Assembly: GCA_963702445.1 (NCBI GenBank)
Contig: CAVPCZ010000013.1
Coordinates: forward strand, 62,001-126,000
Source of the DNA: CAVPCZ01 sp963702445
GTDB lineage: Bacteria > Bacteroidota > Ignavibacteria > UBA10030 > UBA6906
DNA: 64,000 nucleotides
Direction of reading: 5' to 3'
In this document: in pieces, positions 40,102 through 47,706 of the stretch
How the letters are laid out: each line of letters begins with the position of its first letter
Position numbering within the stretch: position 1 is the stretch's first letter
Notes under the pieces: generated by a model
Seen by the model: the letters and a program-made list of their open reading frames with translations, nothing else
Told to the model about the DNA's origin: nothing
The model's database searches: none
Translations under genes and position numbers: made by a program

Positions 40102-41697
40102 GTGAATCCGCCAACCGGCCCGGCGAACCCCTCGCGTAAACTTGCCCTGATCCTCCTTCTGCTGGTCCTCCTCCCGCTTCTTTTCTATTCCGGGTACGAG
40201 ATCAATTCTCTATCGGCGGGTGAAGAGGTCATGCGGGATATGTACCGCCGGCAACTGGACGTGATACTCTATTCGTTGAACCAGCACGCATGGGACGTAA
40301 GCTCTCACTGGGCCGCTCAGCTCGACCTGGCCCTGACCGGAGGGGAGGGCGAGAGATCCGAAGCAATCTCTGCATTCCTTTCACGCACACCCGCCCTTGA
40401 GTCGGTTGCGCTTCTTGATACGGCGCTGGAACAGTGCACCGTCCATCAAGGAGAGAGACCGGGAGGCACCCTGCCGGCGGAGGAGATACGTGCGATCGTG
40501 AACCCCGGCAAAGAACGGCTTCAGGCTCTGCTGCGCTTCCGGCGGATGGACTACCTCAAACTCGAACCGTTTGTCGCCGCCGATACGGCCTCCGGGGACG
40601 GGACCATCGTTCTCCTGTTTGCGACGTCGGGCCGGGAGGGAGATCCGGAGTTCGCCGCAATGCTCTTTCGCGAACAGGGCTTCATCAGTCGTGTCTACGC
40701 CCCGAAACTCTCCGAGGTGGCCTCCAGTGAGTTTGTCATCACGATCTTCAAGAAGGGGAGCCGGGTTCCGGTCGTGTCTTCGGGGGAGGCGCCCGAGGGA
40801 TCCGGTTTTCAGCGGCGCGATCTCTGGCTTTTTCCCGGGCATGAAATCGGGATCACCCTTCGCGGGTCAACGGTGGATGAAGCCGTCCGGGCCCGGTTCC
40901 GCCGAAACCTCGTGCTCATCCTTCTGCTCGATCTCCTTCTGCTTGCCGGTGCGGTGCTCATCTATCGCAACGTTCGCGCCCAGACGGAGCTGGCGCGTGC
41001 GAAATCCTCCTTCGTCTCCAATGTGTCCCATGAGTTGCGGACACCCCTTGCATTGATCCGGATGTTCGCGGAAACCCTGTCCATGGGGCGCCTGAAAGAC
41101 GAGGAGAAAAAGCAGGAATACTACGGCACGATTGTCCGCGAGTCCGAACGGCTGACCCATCTCGTGAACAACATCCTCAATTTCTCGCGGATGGAAGCCG
41201 GGAAGAAGGAATACCGGAAACAGCAGGCGGATCTGAACGATGTTGTGCGCGGCGTCCTGGAAACGTATACGCACCACCTGCAGCGCCAGGGCTTTGTGCT
41301 CACCACAGCATATAGCACCGAACCCCTTGTCACAGCGGTTGACGGGGAGGCGGTGGCGGAAGCACTGATTAACCTGCTGGACAACGCGATGAAGTACAGC
41401 AGGGACCGGAAAGCGATCACGGTCCGCACGCAACGGTTGGCCGGCGAACTGGTTGTCGCAGTACAGGATCAGGGGATTGGTATCGCCCCCGAGCATCACC
41501 GCAGGATCTTCGAAACGTTCTACCGGGTGCCCAGCGGTCTGGTGCATGAAACGAAGGGGAGCGGCCTGGGACTGTCGCTCGTCAAACACATCATGGACGC
41601 CCATGGGGGACGTGTGGAAGTGGAGAGCACCCCGGGGAGCGGGAGCACCTTCCACCTGCTCTTCCCGGATCATCCGGTTCAAACGCCGCATGGATAA
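40102..41697 (+). CDS. Membrane sensor histidine kinase
   Basis: GTG 40102 is the likely start; translation before it has no protein character. The 531-residue product has a membrane helix (residues 13-30), a periplasmic domain of about 235 residues of unknown fold, a second helix (270-287) and a cytoplasmic kinase core. SFVSNVSHELRTPLALIRMFAE carries the phospho-acceptor His (about 310). The ATPase has ALINLLDNAMKYS (N box), VQDQGIGIAPEH (G1), FYRVPSG (F box) and GSGLGLSLVKHI (G2). It pairs with the regulator gene 14 bases downstream. The signal is unknown. Confidence -1.
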   Translation: MNPPTGPANPSRKLALILLLLVLLPLLFYSGYEINSLSAGEEVMRDMYRRQLDVILYSLNQHAWDVSSHWAAQLDLALTGGEGERSEAISAFLSRTPALESVALLDTALEQCTVHQGERPGGTLPAEEIRAIVNPGKERLQALLRFRRMDYLKLEPFVAADTASGDGTIVLLFATSGREGDPEFAAMLFREQGFISRVYAPKLSEVASSEFVITIFKKGSRVPVVSSGEAPEGSGFQRRDLWLFPGHEIGITLRGSTVDEAVRARFRRNLVLILLLDLLLLAGAVLIYRNVRAQTELARAKSSFVSNVSHELRTPLALIRMFAETLSMGRLKDEEKKQEYYGTIVRESERLTHLVNNILNFSRMEAGKKEYRKQQADLNDVVRGVLETYTHHLQRQGFVLTTAYSTEPLVTAVDGEAVAEALINLLDNAMKYSRDRKAITVRTQRLAGELVVAVQDQGIGIAPEHHRRIFETFYRVPSGLVHETKGSGLGLSLVKHIMDAHGGRVEVESTPGSGSTFHLLFPDHPVQTPHG

Positions 41698-41711
41698 GGA
41701 ACAGAACTGAC

Positions 41712-42392
41712 ATGGCGCGTGTACTGATCATCGAAGACGAACCCGCAATGCAGGCCGGGTTGCGGGACAACTTCGAAGTCGAAGGGTACGAGGTGGAGGT
41801 GGCAGGGGACGGCCACACCGGACTCCGGAAAATGACGGAACAGGAGCACGATCTGGTGATCCTTGATGTGATGTTGCCCCGGATGTCCGGGTTTGACGTG
41901 CTCAAGGCGGCGCGGATGAAAGGGGTGAAGTCGCCGGTGATCATGCTCACCGCAAAGGGTGAGGAGATCGACAAAGTGCTGGGGCTGGAGCTCGGCGCGG
42001 ATGATTATATCACAAAGCCGTTCAGCCTGCGTGAGTTGCTCGCCCGCGTGAAAGCGGTGCTGCGGCGTGCAGAGGGGGGCGGGGCAACGGCCGGCAAACT
42101 CAGTATCGGCGGAGTGGACATAGATTTCGGATCGTACTCCGCCCTGAAAGGCGGAGTCGCGGTGCCGATGACGCCGAAGGAATTTGATGTGTTGAAATTT
42201 CTCTGGGAACACCGGAACCAGACGGTGACCCGCGACCTCCTGCTCACCGGCGTCTGGGGGTATGATGATTCCATGAGCACGCGGACAGTCGACAATTTCA
42301 TCCTGCGCCTCCGGCAGAAACTGGAAGAAGATCCGGCCCATCCACGGATCATTCTCACCATTCACGGAGCGGGCTACAAACTCGTGGTGTAG
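41712..42392 (+). CDS. OmpR/PhoB-family response regulator
   Basis: The receiver domain has DE (residues 9-10), the phospho-acceptor D52 in VILDVMLPRMSG, T in IMLTAKG and K in YITKPFSLREL. The C-terminal winged-helix domain (VPMTPKEFDVLKFLWEH, RTVDNFILRLRQKLEEDP, ILTIHGAGYKLVV) is complete. 226 residues, usual size. It is the partner of the upstream kinase. A tandem 10-base repeat 28 bases after its stop is a candidate binding site and would make the next gene a target. Confidence -1.
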   Translation: MARVLIIEDEPAMQAGLRDNFEVEGYEVEVAGDGHTGLRKMTEQEHDLVILDVMLPRMSGFDVLKAARMKGVKSPVIMLTAKGEEIDKVLGLELGADDYITKPFSLRELLARVKAVLRRAEGGGATAGKLSIGGVDIDFGSYSALKGGVAVPMTPKEFDVLKFLWEHRNQTVTRDLLLTGVWGYDDSMSTRTVDNFILRLRQKLEEDPAHPRIILTIHGAGYKLVV

Positions 42393-42420
42393 AAACCGGT
42401 GCACCCCGGCCGTCCCGTTG

Positions 42421-42440
42421 TGACAATTCGTGACAATTCT
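42421..42440 (+). promoter_or_regulatory. Tandem direct repeat, candidate response-regulator operator
   Basis: TGACAATTCG is followed directly by TGACAATTCT, a 10-base period with 9 of 10 bases identical. OmpR/PhoB-type regulators bind tandem half-sites at 10-11 base spacing. It lies between the regulator stop (42392) and a small secreted protein gene (42565). Confidence -1.
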
Positions 42441-42564
42441 TTACGCCGTAGAGACATCCTTGAAACATGGGGTGCGTATCTTCATTCAGAGATCAGCGCA
42501 GTGCCTGACAACGAACGAAGAACGCACAAGATACTCTTACCACCCAACACAAGGAGGTCCGGTC

Positions 42565-43014
42565 ATGAAAAAGCAGATGATAACCCTGACAGTCGCTACG
42601 GTTTTGATGGCCGCTGCAGCCGCAGCCCAGCCGGGATATTTCTCCAGCCGCGAGAAGCACGGTTCGGCGGACCTGGACAAGATCGAGTTCAAGTACGTCT
42701 TGTGTCTCGAATCCTGCAACACCGGCGTTGTCGAATCGGCGCTCGCTCATGCCGTTCAGATGAAGCTGTACGCTCCGGAAAAGGAGTTTGAGGCGCTCCA
42801 CGCGAGGGTGAACTCGTTGTCGGTGAACGGCTGCAACCCGATGATACGGTACAAGGCGTATATCGCAGGGCTTGTATTCGACAACCCGGAAATCTTCAAA
42901 TCGGAACAGGGGCGGAAGTTCGAGAATCCCGAGGAGCTTTTCGGATCGCTTTCGAACCGGCTGCAGGTGACGCTCCTGGGAGCCGCGGACCGCAAGTATG
43001 TGCGCCCGGAGTGA
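42565..43014 (+). CDS. Small secreted protein of unknown function
   Basis: ATG 42565 is fixed by AAGGAGG at 42551-42557. The 149 residues start with a signal peptide (MKKQMITLTVATVLMAAAAAA, then QPGYF). The mature part is acidic to neutral with two cysteines near residue 50 (YVLCLESCNTGVVESALAH) and one later (VNGCNPMIRYKAYIAGLVF). The arrangement (helices, YIAGLVFDNPEIF, EELFGSLSNRLQ) suggests a small helical periplasmic protein. I do not recognise the family. Being behind the two-component system and a likely operator, it could be a target or accessory of that sensor. Confidence -1.
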   Translation: MKKQMITLTVATVLMAAAAAAQPGYFSSREKHGSADLDKIEFKYVLCLESCNTGVVESALAHAVQMKLYAPEKEFEALHARVNSLSVNGCNPMIRYKAYIAGLVFDNPEIFKSEQGRKFENPEELFGSLSNRLQVTLLGAADRKYVRPE

Positions 43015-43045
43015 TGCTCAGGAATCCTGTAGCCAGAGAGGTAAC

Positions 43046-44119
43046 ATGTTCCTCCGCCAAATAGTCCTTCTCGCGTCCGTCCTGGCTTTCATGGCCGGGA
43101 CGGGCGGTTTTGTTCAGGCGCAGGAGATGCGCAAGCTCCTGGACCTCCGGGGCTCCTGGAAGCTCGAGATAGGAGACGACGCCCGCTGGGCAGAACCTGG
43201 CTATGATGACAGGAAATGGGCCACAGTAAGGGTCCCGGGCGCCTGGGAGGAGCAGGGATTCCCTGGATATGATGGCTTTGCCTGGTACAGGAAGAGAATC
43301 CAGATTCCCCCGGAATGGCGTGCGAAAAGGCTCTACCTGGGCCTTGGGGCCGTCGACGACGCGGACGAGGTCTACGTGAACGGGCACTTCATCGGATTCC
43401 AGGGTCGGATGCCCCCGGATTTCATCACCGCATACAACATGTGGCGCCACTATCCGCTTTCTGTGGAGCTCCTTCCCCCGGACGGGGAGATAGTCATTGC
43501 CGTGCGTGTCTATGACGATCAGCAGGTAGGGGGGATCACGCGTGGAGAACCGGGGATTTATGAGGCCGTCAATCCTCTGGTTCTGGATCAGTCGCTTGAA
43601 GGGAAGTGGAAGTTCCAGAAAGGGGACGATCTTCAATGGAAGGAGCCTGGATTCGACGATCGCAAATGGGCTCAAGTGAACGTCCCCGCTTTCTGGGAGA
43701 CACAGGGATTCAAGGGATATGACGGGACGGGCTGGTATCGCTTGAAATTCAAGCCTGACGCCCGGCTGACTGATCAGAGGATGATGTTGTGTCTGGGGAA
43801 GATCGATGATTTTGATGAGGTTTACCTGAATGGACAACGAATCGGTCGGACGGGCTTTATTTCGGCTTCAGGCAAAGGAGATGGGGAAGGGGATGATTAT
43901 CAGAAGTGGAGAGTTTATGCTATTCCTCCGAGTCTGCTTCATGCGCGGGAAGAAAACGTCATCGCCGTGCGTGTCTTTGACAGGTACATGCACGGAGGGA
44001 TTTACGAGGGGCCGATCGGATTGGTAACACAGGAGAAGTTCCTTGCCTGGTCGCCCGGCAAAGGGCAAGCCGAACCTTCCAGCAACTTCCGCCAATTTCT
44101 CGACTGGTTGTTCAGATAG
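43046..44119 (+). CDS. Secreted protein of two tandem GH2-type galactose-binding-like domains
   Basis: ATG 43046 behind AGAGAGG, with a signal peptide ending GGFVQAQ. Two homologous halves of about 155 residues follow. Both contain W(K)L/F..GDD..W.EPG(Y/F)DDRKWA.V.VP..WE.QGF.GYDG..WYR, then LYLGLGAVDDADEVYVNGHFIG or LCLGKIDDFDEVYLNGQRIG, then VIAVRVYD or VIAVRVFD. This is the sugar-binding domain of GH2 enzymes and sialate O-acetylesterases, but no catalytic domain is attached. The second half uses visibly more A/T-ending codons than the first. Possible carbohydrate-binding or structural role. Confidence -1.
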   Translation: MFLRQIVLLASVLAFMAGTGGFVQAQEMRKLLDLRGSWKLEIGDDARWAEPGYDDRKWATVRVPGAWEEQGFPGYDGFAWYRKRIQIPPEWRAKRLYLGLGAVDDADEVYVNGHFIGFQGRMPPDFITAYNMWRHYPLSVELLPPDGEIVIAVRVYDDQQVGGITRGEPGIYEAVNPLVLDQSLEGKWKFQKGDDLQWKEPGFDDRKWAQVNVPAFWETQGFKGYDGTGWYRLKFKPDARLTDQRMMLCLGKIDDFDEVYLNGQRIGRTGFISASGKGDGEGDDYQKWRVYAIPPSLLHAREENVIAVRVFDRYMHGGIYEGPIGLVTQEKFLAWSPGKGQAEPSSNFRQFLDWLFR

Positions 44120-44148
44120 GCCTGGGACTTTCACGCACGTACCTGGAC

Positions 44149-44171
44149 GTGAGACTCAGGGTGAGTCTCAC
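44149..44171 (+). terminator. Perfect hairpin after the binding-domain gene
   Basis: GTGAGACTCA-GGG-TGAGTCTCAC is a perfect 10-bp stem 30 bases after the stop codon. No T tract follows, so it is only a probable transcription end. Confidence -1.
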
Positions 44172-44267
44172 TCCAGCGGCTATACCGCCTGCCCCGCGTC
44201 TTCCCCCGCCGCCAACCCCAAAAAATCTTTACCAATTGATGAAACCATGCTCACCTGCATCCGTATA

Positions 44268-44282
44268 ATGACTATAAGTCAT
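44268..44282. promoter_or_regulatory. Palindrome upstream of the TetR promoter
   Basis: ATGACT-ATA-AGTCAT is a perfect inverted repeat, 36 bases before the predicted -35. Its outer bases (ATGAC...GTCAT) match the palindrome at 44358-44374, so both may bind the same dimeric repressor. Confidence -1.
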
Positions 44283-44317
44283 AAAATACATTAATACAAA
44301 TTTAATGTTCTGATGTA

Positions 44318-44346
44318 TTGACAAATGCTATTTCGGTCATTATATT
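44318..44346 (+). promoter_or_regulatory. Consensus promoter of the TetR-efflux operon
   Basis: TTGACA (44318-44323), exact 17-base spacer, TATATT (44341-44346). This is the best sigma-70-like promoter in the window. Transcription should start near 44353, just before the palindrome at 44358. Confidence -1.
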
Positions 44347-44357
44347 ATCGAACAATA

Positions 44358-44374
44358 AATGACCAATAGTCATT
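44358..44374. promoter_or_regulatory. Predicted TetR operator
   Basis: AATGAC-CAATA-GTCATT is a perfect 6-bp inverted repeat directly after the expected transcription start, the classical place for an autorepressor. It shares ATGAC/GTCAT arms with 44268-44282. Confidence -1.
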
Positions 44375-44391
44375 ACGAAGACGGTGATCGA

Positions 44392-45090
44392 ATGGGAATC
44401 CAGGAGAGAAAAGAACGGGAAAAAGAAGCACGGCGCGACGAGATTATCTCTGCCGCTGAAAAGGTCTTTCTGGAAAAGGGGATCGTGAGTACCACGATGG
44501 ATGATATCGCCGGGGCGTGCGAGCTCAGCAAGGGGACTCTCTATCTCTACTATCACAGCAAAGAGGACCTGATCGTTGCCGTCTCGATGCGCGGAATGGA
44601 GATCCTGAACAACCTGTTCACGCAGGCGATATCCACCGGGGAGCCTACGATCAGACGCATCGAAAACCTGGGTGAAGCGTACTACGCCTTCTTCAAGAAC
44701 CACCGTCCGTATTTCCGGCTTTTCTACTTCTTCGAAAGCCCGCAGTTCCACACGCAGGTCTCGGCGGAGATGAAAGAGCAGTGCAAGGTCCATGACCGCG
44801 CAACCTGGGACCTCGTTACGGAGCTCATAAGGCAGGGAATTCAGGAAGGTATGCTCCACAGCGATCTGGACCCTCTCGAAGTGGCCATAATGCTCTGGTC
44901 CAATTCCAACGGCTTCCTCCGTCTTCTTGACCGGGACCACAACTACTGGGAGGAAGCCATGGGAATAGACCTGGAGCGAACACTCCGCCGTTCGAACGCG
45001 CTGCTCGTGGAAGCCATGATGACGGAAAAAGCGTTGCAGATATATCCGCGCGCTATCGGTGAACATCCGGCTCCCCGGAAGAACTCCTGA
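44392..45090 (+). CDS. TetR/AcrR-family transcriptional regulator
   Basis: ATG 44392 is preferred over the in-frame ATG 44359 because the latter lies inside the operator and only about 6 bases from the predicted transcription start. The N-terminal helix-turn-helix is typical: RRDEIISAAEKVFLEKGIVSTTMDDIAGACELSKGTLYLYYHSKEDLI (written here in part as family motif; TMDDIA...SKGTLYLYYHSKE is the diagnostic stretch). The C-terminal ligand domain (about 170 residues) is aromatic-rich (YYAFFKNHRPYFRLFYFFE). It heads a TolC-adaptor-pump operon and very probably represses it until a pump substrate binds. Confidence -1.
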   Translation: MGIQERKEREKEARRDEIISAAEKVFLEKGIVSTTMDDIAGACELSKGTLYLYYHSKEDLIVAVSMRGMEILNNLFTQAISTGEPTIRRIENLGEAYYAFFKNHRPYFRLFYFFESPQFHTQVSAEMKEQCKVHDRATWDLVTELIRQGIQEGMLHSDLDPLEVAIMLWSNSNGFLRLLDRDHNYWEEAMGIDLERTLRRSNALLVEAMMTEKALQIYPRAIGEHPAPRKNS

Positions 45091-45130
45091 GATTAACCTG
45101 GAACAGTGTTGTCTTGCGATGAGGAAAGCA

Positions 45131-46528
45131 ATGAACAGATTGGTTGTGCTGACCATACTCTGCCTCGCGGCGACTGTCACGATGGCGCAGGATCGCCTCA
45201 CGCTGGAGCAGGCGGTGGCGACGGCCCTTGAGCGAAACCAGTTGTTGCGGGGATCGGCCTATGAGCTGGAGGCCGCGCAGTGGGGAAAACTCAATGCGGT
45301 CACCAATTTCCTCCCCAAAGTGGAGCTCTCCGGGGGTCTGACACGGATCGATGACCGCTCGGTAGCGCGCGCGAATGCAGCCATCGACTTCATCAAGGAG
45401 GCAGCGGGCGCCATCGGGATTCCCCCCTCTTCGCTCAGCGAAATTCAACCGTTTGCCTATCTGGAAACCTACACCGCCGATGTGACGGTTGTGCAGCCGA
45501 TATACAATGGCGGGGCGGAAATCGTCGGACTCGAGGCGGCAAATGCCCAGCGGGACAAATCCGAGTTTGCCTATCAGGAAATGCAGCAGGACGTGATTGC
45601 GCGCGTCAAGACCACCTATTACAACGTGATCAAGGCGGAAGCCCTCGTGGGGCTCGCGAAGGATGCTGTCGGCCGCACGACGCGTCATCTGGAGACAACG
45701 CGCAGACGTGCGGAGGCCGGCCAGCGCACCCGTTCCGATGTGCTTCGCTGGGAGGTGGAGCTCGCCTCCGACGAAGGGAATCTTGTCAATGCCGAGAACG
45801 GGCTGGCGGCATCGTTTCTGCAGCTGAATGAAGTGATGGGTGTAGATCTTCAAACGCACCATGTCCTGGAAAATCCGGTGCCTGCGGATTCGGTGATTCC
45901 GGTTGCCGCCACGTGGCTTGCCCTCAATGCCCTGAGCGGGACGATTCCCGGTTCGGAATCTCCGGCAATTCCTGCTGAGGTTCTCGCAAATCACCCCTCC
46001 ATGCAGGTCATGGAAAGCAACCTCCGCCTCGCGGACGCCGGCGTCTCTCAGTCGTGGGTCAACTTCAAGCCGCGCATCAATTTTGCATTCCAGTACGGCT
46101 GGGAGAAGAACAATACCATCGCCCTGGACGGGATTACCCCGTGGGCCCTCTCGCTCCAGGTCAGGTATCCCATTTTCAGCAGCTTTGCCGACTACACCAA
46201 TGTCCAGCGCGCAAAGGCGGAGTACAGCAAGACGGAGGAACACGTCGAAAAGTTCCGCCGTCTGCTTCAACTGCAGGCGACAACGGCCGGACTGGGTTTA
46301 CAGTCCGCCCGCAAGCGTATCGATATCGCCCGCAAGGCCCAGAACGAAGCCCGTGAGGTTCTTGCCTCGCTGACGCGGCGGTATGAAGCCGGCGGAGCGT
46401 CGAATGTCGAGCTGATCGATGTGCAGACCGCATACACTTCGGCCCGCGCGAACTACATCACCGCGGTCTATGATTACTACATTGCCGATCTCCAGCTTGC
46501 GAAGGCGACCGGTATGGTGAGACAGTAG
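45131..46528 (+). CDS. TolC-family outer-membrane efflux channel
   Basis: ATG 45131 has GAGGAAA just upstream and gives the signal peptide MNRLVVLTILCLAATVTMAQ. The mature part begins DRLTLEQAVATALERNQLL, the common start of outer-membrane efflux proteins. Two internally similar halves of long helices with alternating small residues follow, including VVQPIYNGGAEIVGLEAA and VRYPIFSSFADYTNVQRAKAEY, the paired membrane-strand segments, and GGASNVELIDVQTAYTSARANY near the end. 465 residues. It forms the outer-membrane and periplasmic tunnel for the pump encoded next. Confidence -1.
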   Translation: MNRLVVLTILCLAATVTMAQDRLTLEQAVATALERNQLLRGSAYELEAAQWGKLNAVTNFLPKVELSGGLTRIDDRSVARANAAIDFIKEAAGAIGIPPSSLSEIQPFAYLETYTADVTVVQPIYNGGAEIVGLEAANAQRDKSEFAYQEMQQDVIARVKTTYYNVIKAEALVGLAKDAVGRTTRHLETTRRRAEAGQRTRSDVLRWEVELASDEGNLVNAENGLAASFLQLNEVMGVDLQTHHVLENPVPADSVIPVAATWLALNALSGTIPGSESPAIPAEVLANHPSMQVMESNLRLADAGVSQSWVNFKPRINFAFQYGWEKNNTIALDGITPWALSLQVRYPIFSSFADYTNVQRAKAEYSKTEEHVEKFRRLLQLQATTAGLGLQSARKRIDIARKAQNEAREVLASLTRRYEAGGASNVELIDVQTAYTSARANYITAVYDYYIADLQLAKATGMVRQ

Positions 46529-46542
46529 AGGAGGGTGACCCC

Positions 46543-47685
46543 ATGAACACGAACCTTTTCAATCCGAAAAAACTCAACGTGAAACAGATGAACAAAACAT
46601 ATCTGCTTTTCGCCGCTGCTTGTGTGCTGGGCGCCATGCTGTTCATTGCGTTCACTTCACGCTCCGGTCAGACCGATGCGGTGCAAGCGAAAGTCCGGCC
46701 CGTCGCGGTGGAAGTGACACGCGTTTCTCTTGCAGATGTCGCCGATATCGTCACCGGCGTCGGCACGGTGACCGCCATGAAAGATGTGGTCGTGAGCTCG
46801 GAGACTGCGGGCCGCGTGACCGCGGTGCGGGTGAAGGTCGGTGATACCGTCCGTCAGGGACAGACCCTGATTGAAGTGGATGCAGAGCTCAAACAGGTGG
46901 CGGTTGATCAGGCGAAGGCCCAGCTGCAGGCGGCGGAAACGAACCTTGAGAAGACCCGGAAGGATTATGACCGGGCCGAAAAGCTGTTTCAATCGCAGGA
47001 TGTCGCCGATGTGGAGTTGCAGGGATACCGCCTGGCCTTCTCCTCTGCCCAGGCACAGGAGAAGTCGGCGGGAGCCGCGTTGCGGCTCGCGCAGCGCCAG
47101 CTCAGCGATACCCGCATAACAGCGCCGATTTCGGGCTCCATTGCCTCGCGGCGCATAGAAGTGGGCGAGATGGCGTCCCCCGGCCGGGAAGTGGCAAATA
47201 TCGTGGATATCTCTTCCGTGAAGGTGAAGCTGAGCGTCGCAGAAGAGGAAATAGGCAAACTCCGGTTAGGTCAGAATGCAGCCCTCCGTCTGGATGCCCA
47301 TCCGGAGGAGCCGTTTGAAGGGTCGGTCTACACGATAGGAGCGAAATCGGAATCCCCGAGCGGCCATACCTATCCGGTGGAGGTTCTTGTGCGGAACCGG
47401 GGCGCCAATGTGCTGAAGGCGGGGATGTATGCCCGCGTGGACATTGTGGCCGGCATCGCCAGGAACGCCCTCAGTATCTCGAAGGAATCAATCGTCGAAA
47501 CAGGTGGGAAACCCGCGGTCTTCGTTGTCGAAAACGGCGTTGCGCACCTCCGTTCCATTGCGCTCGGCATCCGGGGGGCAGAGCGGTATCAGGTGATTGA
47601 CGGTTTGCAGGCGGGTGAGATGATTGTCTCCTTCGGTCAGAGAGGGATCAAGGACGGTGCTGCCGTGCAATACGAAAACCAGTAG
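46543..47685 (+). CDS. RND efflux periplasmic adaptor
   Basis: GAGGGTGA precedes ATG 46543. One N-terminal membrane helix (TYLLFAAACVLGAMLFIAF), a first lipoyl half (SSETAGRVTAVRVKVGDTVRQGQTLIEVD), a coiled-coil hairpin (about residues 112-175, Gln/Ala-rich), a second lipoyl half (DTRITAPISGSIASRRIEVGEMASPG), a barrel domain and a membrane-proximal domain. 380 residues. It bridges the TolC-like channel and the RND pump on either side of it. All three genes are intact. Confidence -1.
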   Translation: MNTNLFNPKKLNVKQMNKTYLLFAAACVLGAMLFIAFTSRSGQTDAVQAKVRPVAVEVTRVSLADVADIVTGVGTVTAMKDVVVSSETAGRVTAVRVKVGDTVRQGQTLIEVDAELKQVAVDQAKAQLQAAETNLEKTRKDYDRAEKLFQSQDVADVELQGYRLAFSSAQAQEKSAGAALRLAQRQLSDTRITAPISGSIASRRIEVGEMASPGREVANIVDISSVKVKLSVAEEEIGKLRLGQNAALRLDAHPEEPFEGSVYTIGAKSESPSGHTYPVEVLVRNRGANVLKAGMYARVDIVAGIARNALSISKESIVETGGKPAVFVVENGVAHLRSIALGIRGAERYQVIDGLQAGEMIVSFGQRGIKDGAAVQYENQ

Positions 47686-47706
47686 ACTGAATCGGAAGAG
47701 AGCATT

